Assembly (NCBI GenBank): GCA_009937445.1
Contig: JAACFM010000018.1
Coordinates: 1-33,899 of the forward strand
Length of the DNA: 33,899 nucleotides
Origin: Gammaproteobacteria bacterium
Lineage (GTDB): Bacteria; Pseudomonadota; Gammaproteobacteria; Steroidobacterales; Woeseiaceae
Direction: 5' to 3'
Shown: piece after piece, positions 25,052 through 33,857 of the stretch
Numbering within the stretch: the first letter of the stretch is position 1
How the letters are laid out: every line of letters starts with the position of its first letter
Made by a program: the position numbers and the translations under genes
Notes under the pieces: generated by a model
Databases searched by the model: none
The model's input: only the letters and a program-made list of their open reading frames with translations
What the model was told of the DNA's origin: nothing

Positions 25052-26170
25052 ATGAAAAAAATACTGTTGTTCCTGATTATGCTGTTGGTCACTGCAGCCA
25101 CCATTGTCTGGATTCGATACGGTGGTGGTGAGCCGTATCCGAATCTCACTGGTGCGCCACAGCTAAAAGCCAGCGCACTCGAAGAGGTACTCGCCTACTC
25201 AGAACCAATCGGCAACGTTGCGGTCAGTCGCAGTGGTCGCCTCTTCTTTACTGTGCATCCGGAATCCAGGCCGCAGGGCAATAAGTTACTCGAATACGTC
25301 AACGGCGCATCCGTGCCATTTCCCTCTCTTGCCCAACAAGCAAAGCTTTTCGATACGCCGATCGGAATTGCGATCGATCGATTTGACCGCCTCTGGATAA
25401 TCGATCACGGCAATCACGGGATGCGGGCGGCCAGAATTGTCGCAATCGACCTGATCACCGGTGAGGTATTGCGCGAACAGAATTTCGATTCGTCCATCGC
25501 ACCAAGCGGGTCCTTTCTACAGGATCTTCAGGTCAGCGCCGACGGCAGGACTATCGTCATCGCAGATGCCAGTTTCTGGCGAGTCCAGCCGGCCCTGATT
25601 GTCTATGACGTCGAGACCGGTGATGCCCGCCGGGTACTTCAAGGTCACGAATCGGTCGCTGCTGAAAACTATCTGATTCGCACCCACGATCGTGACATGG
25701 AATTCATAGGCGGTATGGTCGCCCTGCGTGGCGGTGTCGACGGCATCGCTTTGGGTGAGGAGTGGCTTTACTATGGCGCGCTTAATGGCTCAGGTCTGTT
25801 TCGAATTCGACAAAGCGACCTGCGAAACAAAAGTCTGCCACCTCAGCAACTCGCAACGCTCGTTGAACGCTATAGCGATAAACCACTCAGTGATGGACTG
25901 AGTATTGATACCGCGGGTGGCGTCTACCTGACTGACGTCGAGCACAGTGCGATATTCAGAGTCGGCCCCGATAAAAAATTGATGACACTCATTCAGTCGC
26001 AGAATATTCGATGGCCGGATGCTTTATCATTCGGTCCAGACGGTTACCTTTATGTGGCAGACAGCGCGCTGCCAGCAGTAATTTTGAAATCCAAAGAACA
26101 CATCGAGGCGCAGGGTCCATTCCGAATCTTTCGGTTTCAGCCCGGCTTTGACGGCGTTCCAGGTCAATAA
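25052..26170 (+). CDS. Major royal jelly/yellow-family beta-propeller protein
   Basis: A 372-residue protein with an N-terminal membrane anchor or signal (MKKILLFLIMLLVTAAT). A six-bladed propeller of the royal-jelly/yellow (SMP-30-like) type follows. Typical pieces are IGIAIDRFDRLWIIDHG, GGVDGIALGEEWLYYGALNG, LSDGLSIDTAGGVYLTD and WPDALSFGPDGYLYVADS. I start at ATG 25052; an in-frame TTG seven codons earlier lacks a ribosome site. These proteins bind small molecules or act as lactonase or tautomerase-like enzymes. The role here is unknown. It lies 14 nt before the MscS gene and is probably co-transcribed with it. Confidence 0.87.
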   Translation: MKKILLFLIMLLVTAATIVWIRYGGGEPYPNLTGAPQLKASALEEVLAYSEPIGNVAVSRSGRLFFTVHPESRPQGNKLLEYVNGASVPFPSLAQQAKLFDTPIGIAIDRFDRLWIIDHGNHGMRAARIVAIDLITGEVLREQNFDSSIAPSGSFLQDLQVSADGRTIVIADASFWRVQPALIVYDVETGDARRVLQGHESVAAENYLIRTHDRDMEFIGGMVALRGGVDGIALGEEWLYYGALNGSGLFRIRQSDLRNKSLPPQQLATLVERYSDKPLSDGLSIDTAGGVYLTDVEHSAIFRVGPDKKLMTLIQSQNIRWPDALSFGPDGYLYVADSALPAVILKSKEHIEAQGPFRIFRFQPGFDGVPGQ

Positions 26171-26184
26171 CGAGGAAAGAGATA

Positions 26185-27051
26185 GTGGACGAAGAAACAG
26201 TAAATGAATTAGCAGCTTTCGACTGGTCGACATTACCTGCGCTACTGCAGGACAAAGGCGTGGATCTGGGAGTTGACCTCGGCATCAAGGTAGCCACCGC
26301 CGTAGGAATTTTCCTGGTCGGTAAATTCGCAGTCCGACTGGTTGTCAGCGCGATCGCCAAGGTCATGCAAAAACAGCAAGTCGACAAAACACTGGAAACC
26401 TTCATCTGCAACCTGGTGAGAACGGCCCTGATGATTGTCGTCGTCATTGCAGCAATCGGTGCTGTCGGCATACAGACGACCTCGTTCATAGCGATATTCG
26501 GCGCAGCAGGCCTTGCTGTCGGCCTGGCTTTACAGGGCTCACTATCGAACTTCGCTTCTGGCGTGCTGATTGTCCTGTTTCGTCCCTATCGAGTAGGCGA
26601 CTGGATTGAGGCCGCCGGCATCTCTGGCAGCGTAGAGCAGGTGCAGATTCTGACAACGATCCTGAAAACGGGCGACAACAAACAGATCATTGTTCCGAAC
26701 AGCCAGATTATGGACAGCATTATTACCAACTATTCAGCGAACGACACACGCCGCGTCGACATGGTGGTCGGCGTCAGTTACGGCGACGATCTCGACCAAG
26801 TTCGAAAAACGCTCAAAGACATCCTCGCCGTTGAGGATCGGATTCTCCCGGAACCCGCCCCGACCATTGCCGTCTCCGCACTCGCCGATAGCAGCGTCAA
26901 TTTTGTGGTGCGCCCGTGGGTTAAAACGTCCGACTATTGGGGCGTCATGTTCGACTTGACCGAGGCCATCAAGAAGCGCTTCGACAAGGAAGGCATCTCC
27001 TTCCCGTTTCCGCAGCAGGATGTGCATCTTTACAACGAAAACTCCAACTGA
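26185..27051 (+). CDS. Small-conductance mechanosensitive channel MscS family
   Basis: A 288-residue inner-membrane channel that opens under membrane tension. TM1 and TM2 are at about 30-60 and 78-95. The pore helix TM3 is GAAGLAVGLALQGSLSNFAS (106-125), rich in the Ala/Gly pattern of MscS. The beta domain follows (PYRVGDWIEAAGISGSVE). GTG 26185 is the start, preceded by GAGGAAAGAG. The size and layout equal E. coli MscS. The stop abuts the stop of the opposite CDF gene with no gap. Confidence 0.94.
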   Translation: MDEETVNELAAFDWSTLPALLQDKGVDLGVDLGIKVATAVGIFLVGKFAVRLVVSAIAKVMQKQQVDKTLETFICNLVRTALMIVVVIAAIGAVGIQTTSFIAIFGAAGLAVGLALQGSLSNFASGVLIVLFRPYRVGDWIEAAGISGSVEQVQILTTILKTGDNKQIIVPNSQIMDSIITNYSANDTRRVDMVVGVSYGDDLDQVRKTLKDILAVEDRILPEPAPTIAVSALADSSVNFVVRPWVKTSDYWGVMFDLTEAIKKRFDKEGISFPFPQQDVHLYNENSN

Positions 27052-27966
27052 TTAGTCGGCGACGTCAGGTTCGATAAAACACCATTTTAGCTTCGGCACG
27101 CGCGCTTTGAGCTCACGTTCAAGCGCGTTGATGTTTTGAACTGCCTCATCGATTGATTGTCCGGAACGCATTTTTATTTTGGCCGCCAGCATGGTATCCG
27201 GACCAAATTGCACCGTGATCGTTTTGAATACATGCTCGATGGCGTCTTGTTCCGCAATGATGGCGTTGATCGCTTCCTGAATATCGGGGTCCGCGGAGCG
27301 ACCGACCAGCAGCGCGCGAACTCGCCAGCCAACGAATACCGAAATCACGATCAAAACCACACCGATGCAAATCGACCCGAGCGCATCGTAAATCGGGTTG
27401 CCTGTGATCATGGCCAGCATAAGAAAGCCCAGGGCCAGGATCAGACCCAATTGAGCGCCGATATCTTCACCCAGCACAACAACCAGTTCAGAATTACGCG
27501 TGTGCTTTAGCCACGCCCTGAACGGTCGCTCTCCCCGCACCTTTTTGATTTCCCGTAATGCGCCGAAAAGCGAAGAGCCCTCGAGAATAATCGCGAGTAT
27601 CAGCACGACGATTGCGATCCAGATCTGCGATAGCGGTTCGGGATGTTGCAGCTTGTGCAGACCCTCGTAAATTGAAAATATGCCACCCATACTGAACAAC
27701 AGAATGGCAACAACGAAGCTCCAGAAGTAGCTCAGTTTTCCATAGCCCAGCGGGTGCTCATCGTCTGCGGGGCGCTGCGACTGCTTCAGGCCCAGGTACA
27801 GAAGCACCTGGTTTCCTGTGTCGGCATAGGAGTGAATCGCCTCCGCCAGCATGCTGCCGGATCCCGTTACGACAGCCGCCCAGGATTTCGCTATGGCGAT
27901 GCCGAAATTCGCCAGAAAAGCATAAAGTATCGCTCTGGCGGTGGAGTCATGAGTACTTGCTGCCAT
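27052..27966 (-). CDS. Cation diffusion facilitator transporter (SLC30A9-like)
   Basis: A 304-residue CDF metal/proton antiporter with five to six membrane helices. The metal-site motif H45-S-x-x-D49 (AIHSYADTGN) is in TM2. The TM2-TM3 loop carries HPLGYGKLSYFWS (71-83), and GEDIGAQLG in a later helix supplies the second half of the site. A short cytoplasmic ferredoxin-like domain follows. The HPLGYGK loop and GED motif point to the SLC30A9/YdfM-like branch rather than ZitB. The exported ion is likely Zn, Mn or Fe but cannot be fixed from sequence. Confidence 0.93.
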   Translation of the reverse strand: MAASTHDSTARAILYAFLANFGIAIAKSWAAVVTGSGSMLAEAIHSYADTGNQVLLYLGLKQSQRPADDEHPLGYGKLSYFWSFVVAILLFSMGGIFSIYEGLHKLQHPEPLSQIWIAIVVLILAIILEGSSLFGALREIKKVRGERPFRAWLKHTRNSELVVVLGEDIGAQLGLILALGFLMLAMITGNPIYDALGSICIGVVLIVISVFVGWRVRALLVGRSADPDIQEAINAIIAEQDAIEHVFKTITVQFGPDTMLAAKIKMRSGQSIDEAVQNINALERELKARVPKLKWCFIEPDVAD

Positions 27967-28029
27967 CTGTAAACCGAATACTCGCTACCTTGCCGAGGCT
28001 CAGAAGATCGAATCCTCAATTAACGCCGC

Positions 28030-28611
28030 TTATTCTGCCGGCTTTTCCTCGACAACGATCGCTACCGATGCAGTGACAGTGGTCACGACCAAATCGCCAA
28101 CCGCCGCACGTTTCAGGTTTTCCGGATTCCGCGCCATGTACTCATTAATGGAGCCATCGGCCTCTTTTAACTTGAACGTGTTGGCTTCGAGATTTATTTC
28201 TTCAACGGTCGATGTAACGACCATCGCATCCATCGCCGCAACTCCCGGCATATCGCCTTTTTCAGTACGAGCCATGGCAGACACTGCCGCCGCTTCAGCC
28301 TGCATCCCGTCATTCGCCATCACTTCGATTGACACCGTCTCAACGTATTCAGCGACAAGGTAGTCACCCACATTCACCTGGGCAAGATTCCGGACTTCAT
28401 CACTGGCGGTAAATGTTATCGATTCACCGTCCGGCTTGACAACAGTCACCACCCGCGTTTCGTGGTCGATAGCCTCAACCAGCGCCGTAACGGTCATTGA
28501 TTGGCTGGCTGAAAATGATGGCTTCTCCGCCATCGGTACTTCGTCTGCGGCCCATACAGTGGTTGCCAACAACAAGAAAGCCAGGGCAGATGTGTATCTG
28601 AAATGTCTCAT
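28030..28611 (-). CDS. Exported hypothetical protein with two tandem beta domains
   Basis: A 193-residue protein that I cannot name. A signal peptide (cleaved after TTVWAA, about 22) precedes two similar beta-rich segments: TALVEAIDHETRVVTVVKPD to NVGDYLVAEY, and TSTVEEINLEANTFKLKEAD to AVGDLVVTTV. Both share the pattern V-E-x-I-(D/N), a (V/F)-T/K strand, D-G-x-(S/I) and V-G-D. They resemble small OB-like DUF5666 domains. They are joined by an Ala/Met-rich linker. ATG 28611 has GGA 7 nt upstream; an ATG four codons earlier lacks one. It is divergent from the LexA-boxed radical SAM gene. Confidence 0.75.
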   Translation of the reverse strand: MRHFRYTSALAFLLLATTVWAADEVPMAEKPSFSASQSMTVTALVEAIDHETRVVTVVKPDGESITFTASDEVRNLAQVNVGDYLVAEYVETVSIEVMANDGMQAEAAAVSAMARTEKGDMPGVAAMDAMVVTSTVEEINLEANTFKLKEADGSINEYMARNPENLKRAAVGDLVVTTVTASVAIVVEEKPAE

Positions 28612-28695
28612 GAAAAATTCCATTGATTAAGTCGAGAGGCATACTACACATCGATTCGGTTTCAACCAAGACGAGAAAACGTTTCAACCGGTCTA

Positions 28696-28738
28696 TTGAC
28701 CGCCGGGACAGGGAGAAGTACTGTATCGATATACAGTA
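28696..28738 (+). promoter_or_regulatory. LexA (SOS) box overlapping a sigma70-like promoter
   Basis: TACTGTATCGATATACAGTA at 28719-28738 contains CTGT-N8-ACAG and differs from the E. coli LexA consensus only at the two central bases. The 24-nt extension at 28717-28740 has perfect 10-nt arms. TTGACC (28696-28701) with a 17-nt spacer puts a -10 TACTGT (28719-28724) inside the box, so bound LexA would block transcription of the radical SAM gene, whose ATG is 12 nt downstream. Confidence 0.88.
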
Positions 28739-28750
28739 CTGGAGCAGCTC

Positions 28751-29815
28751 ATGGCGGCAATTCCGCATAAAGGTCGCGGCGCGGTTTCCTCGCCTGCAGG
28801 CCGATTTTCCACCCGGACGACTGAACTGGATGCCGATGAGGCTGATAAACAGTCTGGCAGTGCCCCTGAAACCGTCCTCAGGGCCATGCAGGCTGGCCGC
28901 ATTGTCAGCAGCAATAATTCTCCAGACGTACCCTTTAACCGTTCGATAAACCCGTATCAAGGCTGTGAACACGGATGTGTCTACTGCTATGCGAGACCAA
29001 GTCACAGCTATCTCGACCTCTCTCCCGGACTCGACTTCGAAACACAGATTTTTTACAAGCCCAATGCAGCAACCCGCCTGCAGGCGGAATGGCAAAAACC
29101 GGGATACGAGTGCGAGCCGATCACCATCGGTGCCAACACCGACCCTTACCAGCCAGCCGAAAAGTCTCTGCAGATAACTCGACAGTTGCTGCAGCTGTTT
29201 TCAGAGTATCGACACCCGGTGAATATCATCACCAAGAGCCATTTGATCTGCAGGGATATCGACTTGTTGAGCGACCTGGCCAGCGACGGTCTTTGCTCTG
29301 TCGCAATCAGCATGCCGACAATGAACGATGACCTGAAACGCATTATGGAACCGCGGGTACCGGCCGCGGCTTCGAGACTCAAAGCTATCAGGGAACTGGC
29401 TGACGCAGGCGTCGCGGTCAGTGTTTTGATTGCGCCGATCATCCCAGCCATCAATGACGACGAGATAGAGACAATACTCGAAGCGATATCAAATGCCGGT
29501 GCGACCCGGGCGGATTACATTTTTCTGCGGCTACCGCATGAATTAAAAGAAATTTTCGAAGAATGGCTGCAGGCACATTTCCCGGACCGCGCTGACCGGG
29601 TCATGAGCCTGGTCAAACAGGCAAGCGGAGGGAAGGCCTACGACCACCGTTTCGGCAAGCGTCAGTCAGGTCAGGGCCCGTACGCGGATATGCTGGCGGC
29701 GCGTTTCGCCAGGGCCTGTCGGGAATTTTCTCTGCTGCCCGACACGTATCAGCAAAAACTTGATTGCAATAGCTTTTTGCATCCTGCCAAGCGCCAATTG
29801 GGGCTCGCGTTCTAG
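28751..29815 (+). CDS. PA0069-family radical SAM protein (SplB-like)
   Basis: A 354-residue radical SAM protein with the cluster motif C72-x3-C76-x2-C79 in GCEHGCVYCYARPSH. The N-terminal KGRGAVSSPAGRF and PFNRSINPYQ are typical of the PA0069 family, in the same COG as spore photoproduct lyase SplB. The barrel continues with ITIGANTDPYQPAEK and a C-terminal KAYDHRFGKRQSGQGPYA. SD GGAG lies 6 nt before ATG 28751. The LexA box over its promoter supports a DNA-damage role, such as repair of modified bases or tRNA/protein modification during SOS. The true substrate is unknown. Confidence 0.92.
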   Translation: MAAIPHKGRGAVSSPAGRFSTRTTELDADEADKQSGSAPETVLRAMQAGRIVSSNNSPDVPFNRSINPYQGCEHGCVYCYARPSHSYLDLSPGLDFETQIFYKPNAATRLQAEWQKPGYECEPITIGANTDPYQPAEKSLQITRQLLQLFSEYRHPVNIITKSHLICRDIDLLSDLASDGLCSVAISMPTMNDDLKRIMEPRVPAAASRLKAIRELADAGVAVSVLIAPIIPAINDDEIETILEAISNAGATRADYIFLRLPHELKEIFEEWLQAHFPDRADRVMSLVKQASGGKAYDHRFGKRQSGQGPYADMLAARFARACREFSLLPDTYQQKLDCNSFLHPAKRQLGLAF

Positions 29816-29945
29816 CAACCCCGGCAGCGATGTAGCTACCGTCGACATGCCGCAGTGGGTATAGTGGATTTATCCAACAGAATACTAATCTTGAGAACTA
29901 AAGTGGCCAACTCCGGTCTGAAACTAACCGGGGTAAGTGAGCCCG

Positions 29946-31454
29946 ATGTCCGATAAGACGATCAAAAGCATGATGACTAAAACCAGATATTTTGTACTCG
30001 TCGCAATGATGTTGGCGCCCCTTGCCGCCCTGGCTCAGGACGAAAATGCCAATACAAACGAAATAGCCGGCCCGTTAGACCAGACCGTTCCGGTAGCGGA
30101 AGAAGTCGCAGCACCGGAGGCGCAACCGGTCATTGACCCGGAAGAACAGCTTCTGGAGGAATTCGCCCGGTACAGGCGTCTGATGCAGCAAGGAACTCTA
30201 GACGAGGCGGACACTGCAGCCAAACGAATCGTTGAAATGGCGATCCGGGTATATGGACCGCAAACTCGTGAAACCGCTAGCGCACTCAATAACCTGGGTA
30301 TCGTGCAACACGGTTCTGGTCAATACGATGCAGCAATACAAAACTTCACCTCGTCGATCGAGATTATTGAGGCCGTCGAGGACCGGCTAAATGACGCACT
30401 GGTCAACCCATTAATGGGACTGGGCGCAGCGCAACTGGGTAGCGGCCGGCCTGATCTGGCGCAGAAAACATACTATCGCGCAACGCACATCACCCACGTC
30501 AATGAAGGTCCTCACAATTTGGACCAGATTGAGATTCTGGAGCGGATAGTCGAAACATTTATGCGCATGGGCGATATAAAAGAAGCCAGGTCTATCCTTG
30601 ATCGCATCCACGTTATCAATACCAAACAATTCGAAAAAAACCCCATGGGTCTCTTGCCATCGTTGATGAATAGAGCAGCCTGGCAGCGTCGTGGTGGGTA
30701 TTATGCCGAGGAAAGATCGACATATCGTCGCGCCATTCGAATCATCGAATCCGGTTCTGGCAAGAACGATCCCTTACTGATCGAGCCACTTCGGCGTCTT
30801 GGTGAATCCTTCTATTACGTCGATCTCAACACGGCAACGCTGCAAGAGCAGGGATTCGTTGCTAACGGGGAAGCATATTTTAAACGCGCAGCACGAATTG
30901 CCGAGAAGAATACGGACCTCGATTGGCAAGACCTGACCGAAACCAAAGTCGCGCTTGCCGACTACTACATCTTCACCGAATCACAGAGTCGGGCGAGAAA
31001 AGTCTACAGTGAGGTTTGGTCGTTACTTTCCACGGATGAGGAAAGACTCGTCACTAGAAATACAATGTTTGCCGATCCTGTGGCCATTCGAACACAGCCT
31101 CTTCCGGAGCATGCCGGCAAAGTCCAGAACGCGAATTCGTCGCGCAATGACCTCATCGCTGGCAGAGTAACCGTTGAATACGCGGTCTCGACCCGGGGTC
31201 GGGTAACAGAGCTGGCAACCAAAGTTATTCCGCCCGAATTTACTGACATGGGAAAAATGGTGCATCGGGAAATCCGCCAACGCGTTTTTCGCCCCAGACT
31301 CGCCGACGGTGTGCCGGTCGATTCCGCTGGATTGATATTCGAACACAATTTTTCCTACCTCCAGAGCGACCTTGATGCTCTGCGAGAAGCCAACGCTCCA
31401 CCGCCCAGCGAACAGCAAGTCGACGAAACACAGGATGCAACCGACGGCGATTGA
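29946..31454 (+). CDS. Exported TPR protein with C-terminal TonB-like domain
   Basis: A 502-residue exported protein with a signal peptide (cleaved after PLAALAQ). A linker rich in Pro, Glu and Val (about 30-65) leads to TPR-like helical repeats (about 70-345: [36 protein letters not shown]). A TonB C-terminal-like domain (about 390-475) follows: [19 protein letters not shown], then [18 protein letters not shown]. It lacks a transmembrane anchor and the Pro-rich spacer of classical TonB, so it is probably a soluble periplasmic scaffold. ATG 29946 is preceded by GGGGTAAGTGAG. A GTG three codons earlier, or ATG 29970, are alternatives. The partner is unknown. Confidence 0.82.
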   Translation: MSDKTIKSMMTKTRYFVLVAMMLAPLAALAQDENANTNEIAGPLDQTVPVAEEVAAPEAQPVIDPEEQLLEEFARYRRLMQQGTLDEADTAAKRIVEMAIRVYGPQTRETASALNNLGIVQHGSGQYDAAIQNFTSSIEIIEAVEDRLNDALVNPLMGLGAAQLGSGRPDLAQKTYYRATHITHVNEGPHNLDQIEILERIVETFMRMGDIKEARSILDRIHVINTKQFEKNPMGLLPSLMNRAAWQRRGGYYAEERSTYRRAIRIIESGSGKNDPLLIEPLRRLGESFYYVDLNTATLQEQGFVANGEAYFKRAARIAEKNTDLDWQDLTETKVALADYYIFTESQSRARKVYSEVWSLLSTDEERLVTRNTMFADPVAIRTQPLPEHAGKVQNANSSRNDLIAGRVTVEYAVSTRGRVTELATKVIPPEFTDMGKMVHREIRQRVFRPRLADGVPVDSAGLIFEHNFSYLQSDLDALREANAPPPSEQQVDETQDATDGD

Positions 31455-31540
31455 TTGATGTGCGATTTCACAGTGCAGACGTTATTATCAGTATTCCACG
31501 ACGCGGCCCACTCTCTCACGTTCTCCAAGGTAATCAGGCA

Positions 31541-32128
31541 ATGACAAATGCTCCAATGACTATTCCGGACAGCCACTTTGTAAATGGTCATCCATTGCAG
31601 GGTCCGTTCGATGACCATTTGCGACAAGCGGTGTTCGCGCTTGGCTGTTTTTGGGGTGCTGAGCGCCTGTTTTGGCAAATCGATGGCGTTTATTCCACGG
31701 CCGTTGGTTATGCCGGGGGCAACACTGTGAACCCGACATACCAATCGGTTTGTAGCGGCGAAACAAACCATGCCGAAGTGGTACTGGTCATTTATGACCC
31801 GGCCAAAGTGAGCTATGCACAACTGCTCAAAACCTTCTGGGAAAGTCATATTCCGACACAAGGCATGCGCCAGGGGAATGACGTTGGTACTCAGTATCGA
31901 TCAGCAATTTACACATTCGATGATGAACAGGAAAAACAGGCTGAACAATCTCTGGCCGCCTACCAGTCCAAACTGACAGCAGCCGGGCACGGACAGATTA
32001 CGACGCAGATCGCACCGATGGGCACGTTGTATTACGCCGAGGAATATCACCAGCAGTACCTGGCGAAGAACCCGGGCGGCTATTGTGGGCTTGGCGGAAC
32101 AGGCGTGTCCTGTGCGTCTGTAGTGTAG
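31541..32128 (+). CDS. msrA: Peptide-methionine (S)-S-oxide reductase MsrA
   Basis: A 195-residue MsrA that reduces methionine-S-sulfoxide in proteins. The catalytic C36 is in [12 protein letters not shown]. Other conserved parts are VGYAGG, TNHAEVV and [13 protein letters not shown]. Recycling cysteines C182 (GGYCGLGG) and C191 are near the C-terminus. No signal peptide is visible, so it is cytoplasmic. I start at ATG 31541; the frame is open to 31451, but the extra 30 residues are not MsrA-like. It is followed by folE after 9 nt. Confidence 0.95.
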   Translation: MTNAPMTIPDSHFVNGHPLQGPFDDHLRQAVFALGCFWGAERLFWQIDGVYSTAVGYAGGNTVNPTYQSVCSGETNHAEVVLVIYDPAKVSYAQLLKTFWESHIPTQGMRQGNDVGTQYRSAIYTFDDEQEKQAEQSLAAYQSKLTAAGHGQITTQIAPMGTLYYAEEYHQQYLAKNPGGYCGLGGTGVSCASVV

Positions 32129-32137
32129 TATTCGCTG

Positions 32138-32743
32138 ATGACGAGCAAAAACAAGAAACAAGCAAAACCTCGAAAGCCCAGTCGCAAGCAAGCGGAGGAA
32201 GCGATACGCACCTTATTGCTTTGGGCTGGAGAAGATACCCGTCGCGAAGGTCTTATAGACACGCCGATGCGTGTAGCAAAAGCCTACGAAGACTGGTTCA
32301 GCGGTTACAACCAAAACCCGGTTGCCTACCTTGAGCGTACATTCGAAGAGGTTGAAGGTTACGACGAGATGATCGTACTTCGCGACATCGCATTCGAATC
32401 GCATTGCGAACACCATATGGCCCCGATTATCGGCAAAGCACACGTTGGCTACCTTCCAAATAACAAAGTTGTGGGCATCAGCAAACTGGCGCGCGTGGTC
32501 GAGGCATTTGCCCGTCGCTTTCAGGTGCAGGAAAAGATGACGGCACAGATAGCCAATTGCATCCAGGACGTTCTGCAGCCGAAAGGCGTGGGCGTCGTCA
32601 TCGAGGCCAAACACCAGTGCATGACGACTCGTGGTATCCACAAGTCGGATGTCTCGATGGTCACCAGCCAAATGGTCGGATCCTTCCGCAAAGATGCGCG
32701 CACTCGAGTCGAGTTCCTGCGCATGATTGATGCCAATCGCTAA
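32138..32743 (+). CDS. folE: GTP cyclohydrolase I FolE
   Basis: A 201-residue enzyme that makes 7,8-dihydroneopterin triphosphate from GTP, the first step of folate (and tetrahydrobiopterin-type) synthesis. The zinc ligands C90, H93 and C161 are present in [10 protein letters not shown] and [29 protein letters not shown] and the C-terminal RTRVEFL complete the family pattern. The basic N-terminal tail (about 1-17) is variable in the family. It sits in a tight run with msrA (9-nt gap) and the following propeller gene (9-nt gap). The presence of all zinc ligands makes it the zinc-dependent FolE1, not FolE2. Confidence 0.97.
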   Translation: MTSKNKKQAKPRKPSRKQAEEAIRTLLLWAGEDTRREGLIDTPMRVAKAYEDWFSGYNQNPVAYLERTFEEVEGYDEMIVLRDIAFESHCEHHMAPIIGKAHVGYLPNNKVVGISKLARVVEAFARRFQVQEKMTAQIANCIQDVLQPKGVGVVIEAKHQCMTTRGIHKSDVSMVTSQMVGSFRKDARTRVEFLRMIDANR

Positions 32744-32752
32744 AGTCGAGTA

Positions 32753-33844
32753 GTGCGAAAGACTCTCGCAACTGTCGGAACCTTGCTGGGCCTCATCGCC
32801 GCTTACTTGTTGCTCTGGCCAGTTCCGGTGGATCCCGTCGCGTGGAGTGCTCCCGTCGACCGTGGCTATGTCGGCCCTTTTTCTCCCAATGACTTGCTGA
32901 AGCCCGCTACCGGCATTGACCTGGGGAGCTTTGAGAGTCCGGAAGACGCGACGCTTGGCCGCGATGGCCACATCTACGTGACGACGGACAATGGCGTGGT
33001 TCTTCGAGTTCAGAATGGCAGTGTCAGCGAATTCGCGAACATCGGTGGCAGACCGCTGGGCATCGAAACGGACCGCGACGGTTCACTGCTGGTCGCCAAT
33101 ACCCGCTTCGGCATTCAGCGCATTGCGAGCGACGGCTCGATGACAGTTGTGCTGGATACTATCGACAAACGGCCTCTCGAGAATGCGAACAATCTCGGCA
33201 TCGGCCCGGATGGCGTCATCTACTTCAGCCAGTCAAGCACCAAATTTACGGCCGCTGGCTTCGGCGGTTCCTACCAGGCGAGCCTGCTGGATATTCTCGA
33301 GCACGGCGGCCATGGCAATGTCTACGCATTTGACCCGGCCCTGGGATCCCTGCGTCGCCTGATGACCGGCATCAACTACGCCAATGGTGTCGCTGTGAGT
33401 GAGGATGGCAGTTACCTGCTGCTGGCCGAGACCGGCCACTATCGCATTCTCAAACACTGGTTGACCGGTGAGGCGAAGGGCTCAACCGAGATCCTGATCG
33501 ACAATCTCCCGGGCTTTCCGGACAACATCAAGAACGGTTTGAACGGCCGTTTCTGGGTCGGTTTCGCAGCACCGCGCAATCAACTGGTCGATCGATTGTC
33601 GGCCAAACCCTTGCTGCGCAAAATGATCCAACGACTGCCCGAGTTCGTCAGACCCAAGGCCATTCCCTTCTCGCACGTTATCGCCATCAACGGCGAAGGC
33701 GACGTTCTCATGAACCTGCACGATTCCGCCGCACGCTTTCCGACCTTAACCGGAGTGCTGGAGACGCGCGATTCGCTGTATCTGACGACCCTGTTCGGCG
33801 GTCAGCTCCCGCAACTGAAGAAGAACGACCTGCAACACCAGTAG
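32753..33844 (+). CDS. SMP-30/strictosidine-synthase-like beta-propeller protein
   Basis: A 363-residue protein with an N-terminal hydrophobic anchor (about 5-25). A six-bladed propeller of the strictosidine synthase/APMAP type follows. Typical pieces are ESPEDATLGRDGHIYVTTDN, NNLGIGPDGVIYFSQSSTKF, GINYANGVAVSEDGSYLLLAETG and NLPGFPDNIKNGLNGRFWVG (shown in fragments of at most 20 to 23 residues in the protein). GTG 32753 is the start, 9 nt after folE. The members are hydrolases or membrane proteins of uncertain substrate. The last codons run into a 12-bp stem that overlaps the stop. Confidence 0.87.
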   Translation: MRKTLATVGTLLGLIAAYLLLWPVPVDPVAWSAPVDRGYVGPFSPNDLLKPATGIDLGSFESPEDATLGRDGHIYVTTDNGVVLRVQNGSVSEFANIGGRPLGIETDRDGSLLVANTRFGIQRIASDGSMTVVLDTIDKRPLENANNLGIGPDGVIYFSQSSTKFTAAGFGGSYQASLLDILEHGGHGNVYAFDPALGSLRRLMTGINYANGVAVSEDGSYLLLAETGHYRILKHWLTGEAKGSTEILIDNLPGFPDNIKNGLNGRFWVGFAAPRNQLVDRLSAKPLLRKMIQRLPEFVRPKAIPFSHVIAINGEGDVLMNLHDSAARFPTLTGVLETRDSLYLTTLFGGQLPQLKKNDLQHQ

Positions 33845-33855
33845 CAGGTCGTTCT
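33822..33855. terminator. Hairpin overlapping the stop codon; possible bidirectional terminator
   Basis: AGAACGACCTGC (33822-33833) and GCAGGTCGTTCT (33844-33855) form a perfect 12-bp stem with a 10-nt loop. The TAG stop at 33842-33844 spans the loop and the first base of the right arm. The downstream sequence GGTTATT is only weakly T-rich, so terminator function is likely but not certain. Confidence 0.6.
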
Positions 33856-33857
33856 GG

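Noticed and set aside
28475-29095. A 206-codon minus-strand frame crossing the LexA box
   Set aside because: It runs through the promoter region and antisense to the radical SAM gene, and it has no recognisable domain.
32213-32971. A 252-codon minus-strand frame
   Set aside because: It is antisense to folE and the following propeller gene, both firmly identified.
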